DNA of 64,000 nt from Microbacterium telephonicum (lineage in GTDB: Bacteria; Actinomycetota; Actinomycetes; Actinomycetales; Microbacteriaceae), in the NCBI RefSeq assembly GCF_003651225.1, contig NZ_RCDB01000001.1, positions 868,001-932,000 on the forward strand. The letters are read 5' to 3'. The notes beneath the pieces were generated by a model that saw nothing but the letters and a program-made list of their open reading frames with translations, was not told the origin of the DNA and made no database searches. The position numbers and the translations under genes are program-made. Below are positions 24,066 through 33,387 of this stretch, in pieces (positions within the stretch are counted from its first letter, which is position 1; every line of letters starts with the position of its first letter).

Positions 24066-25922
24066 ATGAGCGCCGGAGAGCCGACCGATCCTGCTGTTGC
24101 CGAAGCGGAGCTCGCCCGCCTGCGCGCCGAGGCGGAGGCCGCCGAGGCTGCTCTGAAGCTCGTGCAGGCCAAGGCCGCGCTCGCCGCAGCCGAGGCGGCC
24201 GCGGCGACGGCGCGGGCGGCGGACGCCCCTGCGGTGCCGGCATCCACCCCGGCGGCACCGGTGGTCGACGCCCCCACCGCTTCGGCCGCGCCCCCCGCGC
24301 CGCTGGACGCCGACGAGGTCGCGGCCGTCCGCGCGGGCTACACGTTCGAGGGCGCCACCCTCGACCTCGGGGCGCTCATGAACGGCGAGCCCGACGCCTC
24401 CGCGCAGGTGCGGATCCCGCTCGGGATGCTGAACCGCCACGGCCTGGTCGCCGGCGCGACGGGAACGGGCAAGACCCGCACTCTGCAGGGACTCGCCGAG
24501 CAGATCGCCGCCGCCGGCGTCCCCGTGTTCGCGGCCGACATCAAGGGCGACCTGTCGGGGATGGCGACTCCCGGCGCCTCGAGCGAAAAGCTGCTCGCCC
24601 GCACCGCGGCGATCGGACAGGACTGGATGCCGGCGGCATCCGCGGTCGAGTACTTCGCGCTCGGCGGCATCGGCAAGGGCGTGCCGGTGCGGGCGACCGT
24701 GTCGGGGTTCGGGCCGCTGCTGCTGAGCAAGGTGCTGGGGCTGAACGCGACGCAGGAATCCAGCCTCGGCCTCGTGTTCCACTACGCCGACGCGCATGGC
24801 CTCGCCCTCGTCGACCTGTCGGATCTGCGCGCCGTGCTCACCTACCTCACGAGCGACGACGGGAAGGCGGAACTGAAAGAGCTCGGCGGCCTGTCGGCGG
24901 CCACCGCCGGGGTGATCCTGCGCGAGCTCATCACGTTCGCCGACGGCGGCGCCGACGTGTTCTTCGGTGAACCCGAGTTCGAGGTCGCCGACTTCCTGCG
25001 GACGGCATCCGACGGTCGGGGCATCGTGAGTCTGCTGGAGGTGCCGGGCATCGCCGACAAGCCGGCCCTGTTCTCGACCTTCCTCATGTACCTGCTCGCG
25101 GAGCTTTTCGAGATGCTCCCCGAGGTGGGCGACCCCGACAAGCCGAAGCTCGTGTTCTTCTTCGACGAGGCGCACCTGCTGTTCCGCGACGCGTCGAAGG
25201 ACTTCCTCGCCGCGATCGTGCAGACCGTCCGCCTCATCCGCTCGAAGGGCGTCGGCGTGTTCTTCGTCACGCAGACGCCGAAGGACGTGCCCTCCGACGT
25301 TCTCGCGCAGCTCGGCTCGCGGGTGCAGCACGCGCTCCGTGCGTTCACGCCCGACGACGCGAAGGCGCTGCGCGCCACGGTCGGCACCTACCCGAAGAGC
25401 GGGTACGACCTCGAGCGCACCCTGCAGGAGCTCGGCACCGGCGAGGCGATCGTCACCGTCATGAGCGAACGCGGCTCGCCGACGCCCGTCGCCTGGACGC
25501 GCCTGCGCGCGCCGCAGGGTCTCATGTCGCCGACCCCGGATGCGGCCATCGACGCCGCCGTGGCGGCATCCGCCCTGCTGCCCCGCTACGGCACCCCGGT
25601 CGATCGGGAGTCGGCGCGGGAGATCCTCACCGCCAAAATGAACGCGGCCGCCGCGGCGGAGGAAGCGGCGGATGCGGCTGCCGAGCAGGCGAAGGTCGAC
25701 GCGGAGTACGCGAAGCAGCAGGCCGCGGTGCGCACGCAGGCCGAGGCAGCCGAGAAGGCACGGCAGAAGGAGTACGACCGGCTGATGAAGGCGACCTCGG
25801 GACGCACCCGCACGAGCCGGGCGAGCACGAAGAGCCCGCTCGAGCAGGTGCTGAACTCGAAGGCGACGCAGTCGATCCTGACGTCCGTCATCCGCGGGGT
25901 CTTCGGCACCGGCCGCCGCTGA
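24066..25922 (+). CDS. HerA-like ATPase (DUF853)
   Basis: 618 residues. An alanine-rich coiled N-terminus (residues 1-75) leads into a HerA/FtsK-fold ATPase with Walker A GATGTGKTRT (130-139) and Walker B KLVFFFDEAHLLF near residue 360. A second coiled, alanine/glutamate-rich stretch and a basic SGRTRTSRAS tail close the protein. This is the YjgR/DUF853 family, present in many bacteria with unknown function; the relatives HerA and FtsK move DNA. There is no NurA nuclease gene next to it, so a HerA-NurA pair is not indicated. Confidence 0.88.
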   Translation: MSAGEPTDPAVAEAELARLRAEAEAAEAALKLVQAKAALAAAEAAAATARAADAPAVPASTPAAPVVDAPTASAAPPAPLDADEVAAVRAGYTFEGATLDLGALMNGEPDASAQVRIPLGMLNRHGLVAGATGTGKTRTLQGLAEQIAAAGVPVFAADIKGDLSGMATPGASSEKLLARTAAIGQDWMPAASAVEYFALGGIGKGVPVRATVSGFGPLLLSKVLGLNATQESSLGLVFHYADAHGLALVDLSDLRAVLTYLTSDDGKAELKELGGLSAATAGVILRELITFADGGADVFFGEPEFEVADFLRTASDGRGIVSLLEVPGIADKPALFSTFLMYLLAELFEMLPEVGDPDKPKLVFFFDEAHLLFRDASKDFLAAIVQTVRLIRSKGVGVFFVTQTPKDVPSDVLAQLGSRVQHALRAFTPDDAKALRATVGTYPKSGYDLERTLQELGTGEAIVTVMSERGSPTPVAWTRLRAPQGLMSPTPDAAIDAAVAASALLPRYGTPVDRESAREILTAKMNAAAAAEEAADAAAEQAKVDAEYAKQQAAVRTQAEAAEKARQKEYDRLMKATSGRTRTSRASTKSPLEQVLNSKATQSILTSVIRGVFGTGRR

Positions 25923-26011
25923 CCCGCGCGTTCGGCGGGAGCCCGTAGCCGCGCCGGGGCTCGGATGCAACCACCTGGGCGCGGGCGGGCGCGCGGCGTA
26001 GCGTTGCGGGC

Positions 26012-27556
26012 ATGACCGACACGTCACCGCTGTCCGCCCCCACCGGGCGGGAGCCCGCGCTGCGGGCCTCCCCGCGCGCCGACGGCACGGCGCCGCGCGC
26101 CCTCGTGCTCGGCGGCACGGGCTACGTCGGCGGACGCCTGGTGCCGCGCCTGCTCGCCGCCGGCTACCGCGTGCGCGTGCTCGTGCGCGACCCGACACGA
26201 CTGGGCGCATTCACGTGGGGCGACGACGTCGAGGTCGTCGCGGGGTCGGCGACCGACACCGCCGCGCTCGCCGACGCCGTCCCGGACGTCGACGTGCTGT
26301 ACTACCTCATCCACTCGATGGGCGGCGGCAGGGACTTCGAGGACGCCGACCTCGCCGCCGCGCGCGCCGTCGCCGGTGCGGCGGCCGCGGCATCCGTCGG
26401 CCGGGTCGTGTACCTGTCGGGCCTGCATCCGGAGGGGGAGGAGCTCAGCCCCCACTTGCGCTCGCGGGTCGCCGTGGGTGAGGAGTTCCTGCGCAGCGGC
26501 GTGCCGACGACCGTGCTGCAGGCGGGCGTCGTGATCGGGTCGGGGTCGGCGTCGTTCGAGATGATCCGCCACCTCACCGACGTGCTGCCGTACATGCCCG
26601 CGCCGAAATGGGTGCGCAACCGCATCCAGCCGATCGCCGTGCGCGACGTGCTGCACTACCTGCTCGGCGCGGCGCGGATCGAGCCGGCACCGAACCGCAC
26701 GTTCGACATCGGCGGACCCGACGTGCTGCGCTACGGACAGATGATGAACGGCTACGCCGTCGAGGCGGGGCTGCCGCAGCGTGCGATCGCGGCGCTGCCG
26801 GTGCTGACACCGGGCCTCGCGTCGCACTGGGTGAATCTCGTCACCCCGGTGCCGCGGTCGATCGCCCGGCCGCTCATCGCCTCGCTGCAGCACGAGTGCG
26901 TCGCCCACGAGCACGACATCGACGCGCTCGTGCCGCCGCCCGAGGGCGGACTGACGCCGTACCGACGCGCGGTCGCCCTCGCCCTCGGCCGCGTGCGCGC
27001 CGACGAGGTCGAGACGAGCTGGCTCGATGCCGAGGTCAGCGGTGTGCCGTCCGACCCGCTCCCGAGCGACCCGGACTGGGCGGGCCGCACCGTGTTCACC
27101 GACCTGCGCACGGCGCAGACGACCGCATCCGCGGACCGGCTGTGGGAGGTCATCGCGGGAATCGGCGGCGAGAACGGCTGGTACTCGTCGCCGCTGCTGT
27201 GGGCGGCGCGCGGCTGGATGGACCGGCTCGTCGGCGGTGTGGGCCTGCGTCGCGGCCGCCGCAGCCGCACGCGCATCGCGCCCGGCGACGCGATCGACTT
27301 CTGGCGGGTCGAGAGCGTCGAGCCGGGGTCGCTGCTGCGGCTGCGCGCCGAGATGAAGGTGCCGGGACTGGCCTGGCTCGACCTGCGCTGCGCCCCTGAG
27401 GGCGCTGGTGCCCGCTACGAGCAGCGGGCCGTGTTCTTCCCGAGCGGGCTCGCCGGGCGGCTGTACTGGCTCGCCGTGCTGCCCTTCCACGGCTTCATCT
27501 TCCGCGGCATGGCCAACCGGATCACCGCCGCCGCCGAGGCCGACCCGGCCGCCTGA
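26012..27556 (+). CDS. NAD(P)-binding protein with DUF2867 domain
   Basis: 514 residues in two parts. Residues about 30-280 are an atypical short-chain dehydrogenase fold with LVLGGTGYVGGRLVPRLL as nucleotide loop, and YLIHSMGGGRDFEDADLAAA. From about residue 360 a DUF2867 domain follows (GENGWYSSPLLWAARGWMDR, then GLAWLDLRC). This two-domain architecture is common in actinobacteria, and its substrate is unknown. It stands alone between a HerA-like ATPase and a GNAT gene. Confidence 0.87.
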   Translation: MTDTSPLSAPTGREPALRASPRADGTAPRALVLGGTGYVGGRLVPRLLAAGYRVRVLVRDPTRLGAFTWGDDVEVVAGSATDTAALADAVPDVDVLYYLIHSMGGGRDFEDADLAAARAVAGAAAAASVGRVVYLSGLHPEGEELSPHLRSRVAVGEEFLRSGVPTTVLQAGVVIGSGSASFEMIRHLTDVLPYMPAPKWVRNRIQPIAVRDVLHYLLGAARIEPAPNRTFDIGGPDVLRYGQMMNGYAVEAGLPQRAIAALPVLTPGLASHWVNLVTPVPRSIARPLIASLQHECVAHEHDIDALVPPPEGGLTPYRRAVALALGRVRADEVETSWLDAEVSGVPSDPLPSDPDWAGRTVFTDLRTAQTTASADRLWEVIAGIGGENGWYSSPLLWAARGWMDRLVGGVGLRRGRRSRTRIAPGDAIDFWRVESVEPGSLLRLRAEMKVPGLAWLDLRCAPEGAGARYEQRAVFFPSGLAGRLYWLAVLPFHGFIFRGMANRITAAAEADPAA

Positions 27557-27566
27557 GGGTCGCTCG

Positions 27567-27652
27567 CCGCCGAACCCTCGGCTTCGGGCCGAACCCTCGG
27601 TCCTGGGTCGCCCTGAAGCGAAGGGTTCGGCTCAGGACCGAGGGTTCGGCGG
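27567..27652. repeat. Inverted motif cluster (CCGAACCCTCGG family)
   Basis: CCGAACCCTCGG occurs forward at 27570 and 27589 and inverted as CCGAGGGTTCGG at 27638, with a shorter inverted copy AGGGTTCGG at 27622. The outer pair GCCGAACCCTCGGTCCTG / CAGGACCGAGGGTTCGGC is a perfect 18-bp inverted repeat (27588-27605, 27633-27650). Confidence 0.7.
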
Positions 27653-27703
27653 CGGCCGCTATGCGGGCGCGGCGCGGGGCGCGCGGACGCGAGAGAATGG
27701 GGC

Positions 27704-28321
27704 GTGCCTGAGATCCGCCCCTTCCGTCCTGGCGACGAGCCCGCGCTCGCCGACATCTGCCTGCGCACCGCCGACGCCGGCGCCGACGCGACGGGAGTGC
27801 TCGCCGACGACGACCTGTGGGCCGAGCTGTTCGCCCTGCCGTACGCGGCGCGCCATCCGGAGTACGCGTTCGTGGTCGCGGGCGACGACGACGTGCCGCT
27901 CGGCTACGTGCTCGGCGTGCCCGACACCGACGCCTTCAACGCCTGGTTCGCGGCGCAGTGGTGGCCGCGCTTCGACGCGCGCTGGCCGCGTCCGGATGCC
28001 GGCTCCACGCAGCGGCAGGACGTCATCGTCGGCATCGGCCACGGTCGCGGTGAGACCCCCGACCCGTACGCCGCGACACACCCGGCGCACCTGCACATCG
28101 ATCTGCTGCCGCAGCTGCAGGGACAGGGGTGGGGGCGTCGCCTCATCGACACGCTCACCGACGCGCTGCGCCGTGACGGGGTGCCCGGCGTGCACCTCGT
28201 CGCCGACGCCCGCAACACCGCCGCGGTCGCGTTCTACGAGCGCCTCGGCTTCACCCGGCTGCCCTCCGACGACGGCGTCGTCGCCCTGGGGATAACCCTC
28301 GACGACGGCGCGCCGACGTGA
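27704..28321 (+). CDS. GNAT-family N-acetyltransferase
   Basis: 205 residues starting with GTG. The acetyl-CoA loop is visible in LPQLQGQGWGRRLIDTL, with the last strands HLVADARNTAAVAFYERLGF, so the GNAT fold is complete. The acceptor is unknown. Its stop overlaps the GTG start of mogA by 3 bases, so it is probably co-transcribed with the molybdenum-cofactor genes even though it has no known role there. Confidence 0.87.
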   Translation: MPEIRPFRPGDEPALADICLRTADAGADATGVLADDDLWAELFALPYAARHPEYAFVVAGDDDVPLGYVLGVPDTDAFNAWFAAQWWPRFDARWPRPDAGSTQRQDVIVGIGHGRGETPDPYAATHPAHLHIDLLPQLQGQGWGRRLIDTLTDALRRDGVPGVHLVADARNTAAVAFYERLGFTRLPSDDGVVALGITLDDGAPT

Positions 28322-28803
28322 GCACCGCATCGGTGCGCGCCGCGGTCGTCACCGTGTCCGATCGCAGCGCCGCGGGCCTGCGCGAGGACCGCAGCGGACC
28401 CCTCGCCGTCGCCGCGCTCCGCGGGGCCGGATTCGCCTGCGCGGATGCCGCGATCGTCGCCGACGGCGCGGATGCGGTCGAGTCGGCGCTGCGGGAGGCG
28501 CTCGCCTCCGGCGCGCGCGTGATCGTCACGACCGGCGGCACCGGGGTGGCGCCCCGTGACCGCACCCCGGAGGGGACCCGGCGGGTGCTCGAGCGGGAGC
28601 TGCCCGGCATCGCCGAGGAGCTGCGCCGCCGCGGAGCCGCGGCCAAACCCGTGGCGCTGCTGTCGCGGGGGATCGCCGGCGTCGCCGGGGCCGCGCTGAT
28701 CGTCAACCTGCCCGGCTCGACCGGCGGGGTCACCGACGGGATGCCGCTGGTCGTCGCCGTCGCCGGCCACGTGCTCGACCAGCTCGACGGTGCAGACCAC
28801 TGA
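28318..28803 (+). CDS. mogA: Molybdopterin adenylyltransferase, MogA/MoaB type
   Basis: 161 residues. The family signature TTGGTGVAPRDRTPEGT (glycine-rich loop and conserved acidic residue for molybdopterin binding) and LPGSTGGVTDG are present. The enzyme adenylylates molybdopterin with ATP and prepares it for molybdate insertion by MoeA. GTG start overlaps the stop of the GNAT gene. moaE follows after 13 bases, and the other cofactor genes continue on the opposite strand. Confidence 0.92.
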   Translation: MSTASVRAAVVTVSDRSAAGLREDRSGPLAVAALRGAGFACADAAIVADGADAVESALREALASGARVIVTTGGTGVAPRDRTPEGTRRVLERELPGIAEELRRRGAAAKPVALLSRGIAGVAGAALIVNLPGSTGGVTDGMPLVVAVAGHVLDQLDGADH

Positions 28804-28816
28804 TGGGAGGCCACTG

Positions 28817-29245
28817 ATGCGCGAGGTGCGGATCGCCCGGATCAGCGCGGAGCCACTCGATGTCGCCGCCCACCTCGCCGCCGTGGAGGGGCCCGGCGTC
28901 GGCGCGGTGACGAGCTTCGTCGGCACCGTGCGCGACCACGACCCGGATGCCGCGGCATCCGTCGTCGCGCTGGAGTACTCCGCGCATCCCGACGCCGAGG
29001 CGACCCTGCACGACATCGCCCTGTCCACGATCGGCGAGGCGGCGGCCGTCGTGGCGATCAGCCACCGCGTGGGCCGTCTCGAGGTGGGGGAGGCGGCCGT
29101 CGTCATCGCGGTCGGCACGGCCCACCGCGACGAGGCGTTCACCATCTGCCGCGACCTCATCGAGACGGTCAAGCGCGAGCTGCCGGTGTGGAAGCGTCAG
29201 CACGCCGCCGACGGTACGGCCGCGTGGAAGGGCATCGGCGGCTGA
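28817..29245 (+). CDS. moaE: Molybdopterin synthase catalytic subunit
   Basis: 142 residues. Family motifs are GAVTSFVGTVRDHD near the N-terminus, the central SHRVGRLEVGEAAVVIAV strand pair, and the catalytic lysine region ETVKRELPVWKRQ. With MoaD it converts cyclic pyranopterin monophosphate into molybdopterin. The ATG at 28817 follows GGGAGG by 6 bases; an earlier GTG-type start in the same frame would overlap mogA. It converges with moaD, its partner, across a 46-base gap. Confidence 0.93.
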   Translation: MREVRIARISAEPLDVAAHLAAVEGPGVGAVTSFVGTVRDHDPDAAASVVALEYSAHPDAEATLHDIALSTIGEAAAVVAISHRVGRLEVGEAAVVIAVGTAHRDEAFTICRDLIETVKRELPVWKRQHAADGTAAWKGIGG

Positions 29246-29291
29246 TCCCGGTCCGCACCGTCGCGGGCGGGGCCCTGCCGGGCCGGGTGCG

Positions 29292-29525
29292 TCAGCCCCC
29301 GGCGAACGGCGGCAGCACGTCGACGAGCGTGTCGGATGCGAGCGGGGCGGCGTCGGCGGTGCGTCGCCCGTCGACGAGCACGGCGCAGCGGGGCAGGATG
29401 TCGCCGAGCGATGGGTACTCCGCGGCCAGCGCCGTGCGGAGCGCGCCGAGGTCGGGCTCGACGCGCTGCTCCTCGGCGCGGCCGGCAAACTCCTCCGCGG
29501 CGGCGAAGTAGCGAACCCGGGCCAT
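29292..29525 (-). CDS. moaD: Molybdopterin synthase sulfur carrier subunit
   Basis: 77 residues with the ubiquitin-like fold of MoaD (MARVRYFAAAEEFAG) and the essential C-terminal diglycine in VLPPFAGG, which becomes thiocarboxylated. It receives sulfur from the MoeZ-type protein and passes it to MoaE. The start overlaps the stop of the DUF6457 gene (TGATG). It is the last gene of the minus-strand moeZ-moeA-moaC-mobA-DUF6457-moaD run. Confidence 0.93.
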   Translation of the reverse strand: MARVRYFAAAEEFAGRAEEQRVEPDLGALRTALAAEYPSLGDILPRCAVLVDGRRTADAAPLASDTLVDVLPPFAGG

Positions 29526-29791
29526 CAGGGCGCGCCCTCCCACGACGCGGCGCGGGCCGTGATCGCCGCGACGGCTGCGGCGACGTCGTCGGCGGAGCCG
29601 CCCGCGCGTCCGGCGGCGAGGCCGGCCGCGAACGCGCTCAGCGGTGCCGCGGGACGGGCCACGCCGGTCGCGACGTCGCGCGCGAGATCGAGGATGAGGG
29701 CGACCGGCAGGTCGTCGGGCAGCCCCAACTCCGCCTTCAGGGCGGCTGCCCACTCGTCCAGGGCCTCGGGGGGCAGGGTGCGCTCGCTCAT
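29525..29791 (-). CDS. DUF6457 protein
   Basis: 88 residues, all helical: LPPEALDEWAAALKAELG, then LILDLARDVATGVARPAAPL and a terminal alanine-rich helix. This is the small DUF6457 family, which in actinobacteria occurs next to, or fused to, MobA-type nucleotidyltransferases. Here it sits between mobA and moaD with 4- and 3-base overlaps, so it is translated in step with them. A helper role in cofactor maturation is likely from context only. Confidence 0.82.
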   Translation of the reverse strand: MSERTLPPEALDEWAAALKAELGLPDDLPVALILDLARDVATGVARPAAPLSAFAAGLAAGRAGGSADDVAAAVAAITARAASWEGAP

Positions 29792-30378
29792 GATGCCGGT
29801 TCCTCCGTTCGGCGCGCTCGCGCCAGATCGTCCCACGTGTCGATGTCGGCGGTCTCGTCGTCGGGTGCGGCGATGACGGCCACGGCGAGGTCGTCGAGCA
29901 GGGTCCGCATCGCGGCGTCGCGCCCGGCGTCCGGCAGCGCGGCCGCCGCGCGCCGCAGCGCCGCGGTGCGGTACGCCCCGATGAGCCACTGCGGCCGCGA
30001 CGAGCCGGTGCCCAGGCACACGCCCTCGGTGTCGGCGGGGAAGAGCGGCACGTCGTTCTCGAGGCGGGTGACGGCGGCGGCGACCCCGGGCAGGTCGCAC
30101 GCGAGCACGTAGGTCCACTCCGGATCGCCGGCGGGATCGGTGGCCGCGAGGGCGGCGACGACCGCGGCGGCCGGGCCCGTGAAGGGCGGATCCTCGCGCG
30201 TCCAGATGACGCCGGTGACGGCATCCGTCGGCTCGCCCACCGCGACGACGGGGAAACAGCCCGACACCGCTTCCCGCGCGCGCTGCAGCAGCGTGCCGCC
30301 GCCGAGGTCGATCCCCGGCTTGTCGGCGCCGTCCATCCGCGACCCGCGGCCGCCGGCGAGCAGGATCGCCCCGGTCAC
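29788..30378 (-). CDS. mobA: Molybdenum cofactor guanylyltransferase, MobA type
   Basis: 196 residues with the nucleotidyltransferase loop [19 protein letters not shown] and the metal-binding YVLACDLPG. It joins GMP to molybdopterin for enzymes that use the dinucleotide form. GTG at 30378 overlaps the moaC stop (GTGA), and I prefer it to a TTG five codons upstream. Some residues of the classical MobA core vary, so the nucleotide (GMP or CMP) is not certain. The stop overlaps the DUF6457 start by 4 bases. Confidence 0.85.
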   Translation of the reverse strand: MTGAILLAGGRGSRMDGADKPGIDLGGGTLLQRAREAVSGCFPVVAVGEPTDAVTGVIWTREDPPFTGPAAAVVAALAATDPAGDPEWTYVLACDLPGVAAAVTRLENDVPLFPADTEGVCLGTGSSRPQWLIGAYRTAALRRAAAALPDAGRDAAMRTLLDDLAVAVIAAPDDETADIDTWDDLARARRTEEPAS

Positions 30379-30845
30379 TCGGGGCGCGTCCAATCGCCCG
30401 ACTTGCCGCCGGTCTTCGCGGTGATGCGCACGTTCTCGATCGACGTCGCCTTGTCGAGCGCCTTGACCATGTCGACGATCGCGAGCGCCGCGACCGACAC
30501 GGCGGTGAGGGCCTCCATCTCGACGCCGGTGCGATCGGCGGTGCGCACGGTCGCGGTGATCTCCACCCCGTCGTCGGTGACGGCCAGGTCGACGACGGCG
30601 CCGTGGACGCCGATGACATGGGCGAGAGGGAGCAGCTCGGGGGTGCGCTTGGCCGCCTGGATGCCCGCGATCCGCGCGACGGCGAGCACGTCACCCTTGG
30701 GCACCGCGCCGTCACGCAGGGCCGCGACGACCGCGGGGGCGCACCGCACGAAGCCGGCGGCCGTCGCGGCGCGCACGGTGGGCTGCTTCTCGGTCACGTC
30801 GACCATGCGGGCGTGTCCGGCGGCGTCGAGGTGGGTGAAGCTCAT
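30375..30845 (-). CDS. moaC: Cyclic pyranopterin monophosphate synthase
   Basis: 156 residues, usual length. [18 protein letters not shown] at the N-terminus, then [16 protein letters not shown] and the conserved [19 protein letters not shown] are diagnostic. MoaC rearranges the MoaA product 3',8-cyclo-GTP into cyclic pyranopterin monophosphate. The ATG at 30845 overlaps the moeA stop by 4 bases and is taken over a frame three codons longer. Confidence 0.95.
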   Translation of the reverse strand: MSFTHLDAAGHARMVDVTEKQPTVRAATAAGFVRCAPAVVAALRDGAVPKGDVLAVARIAGIQAAKRTPELLPLAHVIGVHGAVVDLAVTDDGVEITATVRTADRTGVEMEALTAVSVAALAIVDMVKALDKATSIENVRITAKTGGKSGDWTRPE

Positions 30846-32095
30846 GCGCCCCATCCTTCCAGCAGCACGACGTCCACGAGGTCGCCGGGCGCGACCGCCT
30901 CCGTCTCGGCGGGGACGATCGCGAGGGCGTGCGCGCGGCCGAGGCCGCCGGCCAGATGCGATCCCGAGCCGCCGGCGGTGGCGGGGCGCACCGTCAGCGC
31001 GTCGTCGACGACGGCGGGGAGGTACTGGCGGCGCCCCGGCGGGGTGCGCCAGCCGACCGCGGCGGGTACCCGCAGCACCGGGCGCTGCACGCGCGCGCGT
31101 CCCTGCATGCGCAGCAGGGCGGGGCGCACGAACACCTCGAACGAGACCGCCGCGCTCACCGGGTTGCCCGGCAATCCGAACAGCAGCGTGCCGTCGGGCA
31201 GCACCCCGAAGCCCTGGGGTTTGCCGGGCTGCATGGCGACGCGGCTGAACGTCATCGTGCCGGCCAGTTCGATGCGGACGACCTCGAACGCGCCCGCGCT
31301 CACCCCGCCGGAGAACACGACCATGTCGGGCCGCCGTTCGGGCGCGCCGCCGGTGAGGCCCGCGAGCGCGTCGCGCAGGGCGCCGCCCTCGTCGTCGACG
31401 CTGAGGCGGGCGACGACCTCGCCCCCGGCGTCGGCGACGAGCCCGGCCAGCAGGATGCCGTTGGACTCCGGGATCTGGCCGCGCCGCAGCGGGGCGCCCG
31501 CGGCGACGAGTTCACTGCCCGTGGAGATGACGGCCACCCGCGGTCGGCGCGCGACGACGACGTCGGCGACGCCGGCCGCCGCGACGGCGGCGACCTGGAA
31601 CGCGTCCAGCCGGACGCCGGGCGCGAGCACGACGTCGCCGGCACGCAGGTCGTCGCCCGCCCGCCGGATGTGCGCCCCCACGCCGTTCGGCGCCTCCCGC
31701 ACGGTCACCGTGGTCAGCGAATCGGCGAGACCGCCGACCGTCGCCTCGAACGGCACGATGGCGTCGGCGTCGGCGGGGACCGGCGCGCCGGTCATGATCC
31801 GCGCCGCCTCCCCGGGCCGCAGAGGGGGGTCGTCCGCGCTGCCGGCGGGGAGGTCGGCGACCACGCGGAGTGCGACCGGTGCGTCGGGGCGGGCGCCGGC
31901 GACGTCGGCGTGACGCACGGCGAACCCGTCCATCGCGGAGTTGTCGAACACCGGGATGTCGACGGCGGCGCGCACCGGCTCGCGCAGCGTGGCGCCGAGG
32001 GCGTCGGCCGCCGGCATCCGCACCGCGTCGAGGGGACGGACGGCGGCGAGCACGTCGGCCAGTTGCTCCTCGACCGTGCGGAGGTCGCCGGGCAC
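30842..32095 (-). CDS. moeA: Molybdopterin molybdenumtransferase
   Basis: 417 residues. The typical MoeA blocks are visible: [37 protein letters not shown], the STGSELV loop, and QPGKPQGFG followed by [11 protein letters not shown]. The enzyme inserts molybdate into adenylylated molybdopterin. A GTG start at 32095 lies two bases after the stop of the MoeZ-type gene. It precedes moaC in the same minus-strand operon. Confidence 0.95.
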   Translation of the reverse strand: MPGDLRTVEEQLADVLAAVRPLDAVRMPAADALGATLREPVRAAVDIPVFDNSAMDGFAVRHADVAGARPDAPVALRVVADLPAGSADDPPLRPGEAARIMTGAPVPADADAIVPFEATVGGLADSLTTVTVREAPNGVGAHIRRAGDDLRAGDVVLAPGVRLDAFQVAAVAAAGVADVVVARRPRVAVISTGSELVAAGAPLRRGQIPESNGILLAGLVADAGGEVVARLSVDDEGGALRDALAGLTGGAPERRPDMVVFSGGVSAGAFEVVRIELAGTMTFSRVAMQPGKPQGFGVLPDGTLLFGLPGNPVSAAVSFEVFVRPALLRMQGRARVQRPVLRVPAAVGWRTPPGRRQYLPAVVDDALTVRPATAGGSGSHLAGGLGRAHALAIVPAETEAVAPGDLVDVVLLEGWGA

Positions 32096-32097
32096 GC

Positions 32098-33252
32098 TCA
32101 GCCCTGCGTCCAGGCGGCGAGACCGCCCGCGAGGATCGATGCGTCGACGCCGCGGGCGCGCAGCGCCATGGCGGCGTGACGGGCGCGTACGCCGTGGGCG
32201 CAGATCACGACGACGGGCTCGTCGTCACCGAGCTGCCCCGGGTCGGCGAGGAACTCCTGCAGCGGCACGACGACCGACCCCGCGACGATGCCGGACTGCG
32301 TCTCCCACGGCTCGCGCACGTCGAGCAGGGTCGCACCCGCCTCCTGCGCTTCGAGCATCTGGGCCACCGTCAGCTCGGCGATGAGCGTCGGGCGGGGTGC
32401 GGATGCGGCGGCGGGCGGCGCGGAGGGCGGTGAAGTGGGCGCAGCGGTCACGGCGTGCGGGGCGGGCGCGGCGGGCACCGCATCCGCGGCGCCGCGCAGC
32501 GGAACCTCGCGCTGGGTCCCGCGCAGGGCGTCGATGACGAGGACACGTCCGAGCAGGGACTCGCCGATGCCGGCGATGAGCTTGATCGCCTCGACCGCGA
32601 GAAGGCCCCCCACCTGCAGGCACAGCGCGCCGAGCACCCCGACGGCGGCGCACGAGGGTGGCTCGCCGGCGGTCGCCGGGTCGTGCAGATCGGCCAGGCG
32701 CACGGGGGCGTGACCGGTCGGAGGCGCCGACCAGAACACCGTCACCTGGGCGTGGAACTCCTGGACGACGCCCCACACGACCGGCAGGCCGAGCTCCTCG
32801 GCGGCCGCCGCGACGTCGGCGCGGGTGGCAAGGGTGTCGCTCGTGTCGACGACGAGATCGGCGCCGGTGAGAATGCGTGCGGCGGATGCCGCATCCAGCC
32901 GCTCCCGCACGGTGACGACGCGGGTCTCGGGGGACAGGTCCGCCGAGGCGCGGACGGCCGAGTCGACTTTGTCGGCGCCGATGTCGGCGTGACGGTGCAG
33001 CACCTGGCGCTGCAGGTTGGCGGCCTCCACGACGTCGTCGTCGATGACCGTGAGCGTGCCGACACCTGCGGCCGCGAGGGCGAGCACGACGGGGGAGCCG
33101 AGTCCGCCCGCACCGACGATCGCGACGTGCGCCGCAGCGAGACGGCGCTGGCCGACCTCACCCAATCCGGACAGGGACGCGTGACGCGCGGTGCGCCGGA
33201 GCTCGGCGTCGCTGAGCGTGGCGACGGGGTCGACGAGGGGAGGCAGGGGCAC
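32098..33252 (-). CDS. moeZ: MoeB/ThiF adenylyltransferase with rhodanese domain (MoeZ type)
   Basis: 384 residues. Residues 30-270 are an E1-like adenylyltransferase with the nucleotide loop VGAGGLGSP (47-54) and the SCAAVGVLGALCLQVG helix. Residues about 285-384 are a rhodanese domain with an active-site loop ICAHGVRA (Cys351). It activates the MoaD C-terminus and transfers sulfur to it. The two CxxC zinc motifs of E. coli MoeB are not seen, as in other actinobacterial MoeZ proteins. First gene of the minus-strand cofactor operon, divergent from the TOBE regulator and modABC. Confidence 0.92.
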   Translation of the reverse strand: MPLPPLVDPVATLSDAELRRTARHASLSGLGEVGQRRLAAAHVAIVGAGGLGSPVVLALAAAGVGTLTVIDDDVVEAANLQRQVLHRHADIGADKVDSAVRASADLSPETRVVTVRERLDAASAARILTGADLVVDTSDTLATRADVAAAAEELGLPVVWGVVQEFHAQVTVFWSAPPTGHAPVRLADLHDPATAGEPPSCAAVGVLGALCLQVGGLLAVEAIKLIAGIGESLLGRVLVIDALRGTQREVPLRGAADAVPAAPAPHAVTAAPTSPPSAPPAAASAPRPTLIAELTVAQMLEAQEAGATLLDVREPWETQSGIVAGSVVVPLQEFLADPGQLGDDEPVVVICAHGVRARHAAMALRARGVDASILAGGLAAWTQG

Positions 33253-33353
33253 GCCGCCAGGCTACCCCGGCTCCGGGGAGCGAGGTCCGGCCGCGGCGCC
33301 CAGGGCCGCGTGCCGAGGCGAGGGTGATTCCGCAGATGCGGTGTATTCGGGAC

Positions 33354-33369
33354 CCTTCTGCCGAGAAGG
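33354..33369. promoter_or_regulatory. 16-bp perfect palindrome upstream of mod operon
   Basis: CCTTCTGCCGAGAAGG has 6-bp arms around GCCG. It lies 19 bases upstream of the TOBE regulator and just upstream of a possible -10 (TAGATT, 33376-33381), in the gap shared with the divergent cofactor operon. Confidence 0.5.
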
Positions 33370-33387
33370 CGGTGATAGATTCGCCGA

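Noticed and set aside
21829-25922. Long minus-strand frames opposite the MFS, PAP2 and HerA genes
   Set aside because: They mirror well-supported plus-strand proteins and show only biased composition.
24066-25922. HerA-NurA repair or defence pair
   Set aside because: No NurA-like or SIR2-like partner adjoins the HerA-like gene, so only the DUF853 family call is kept.
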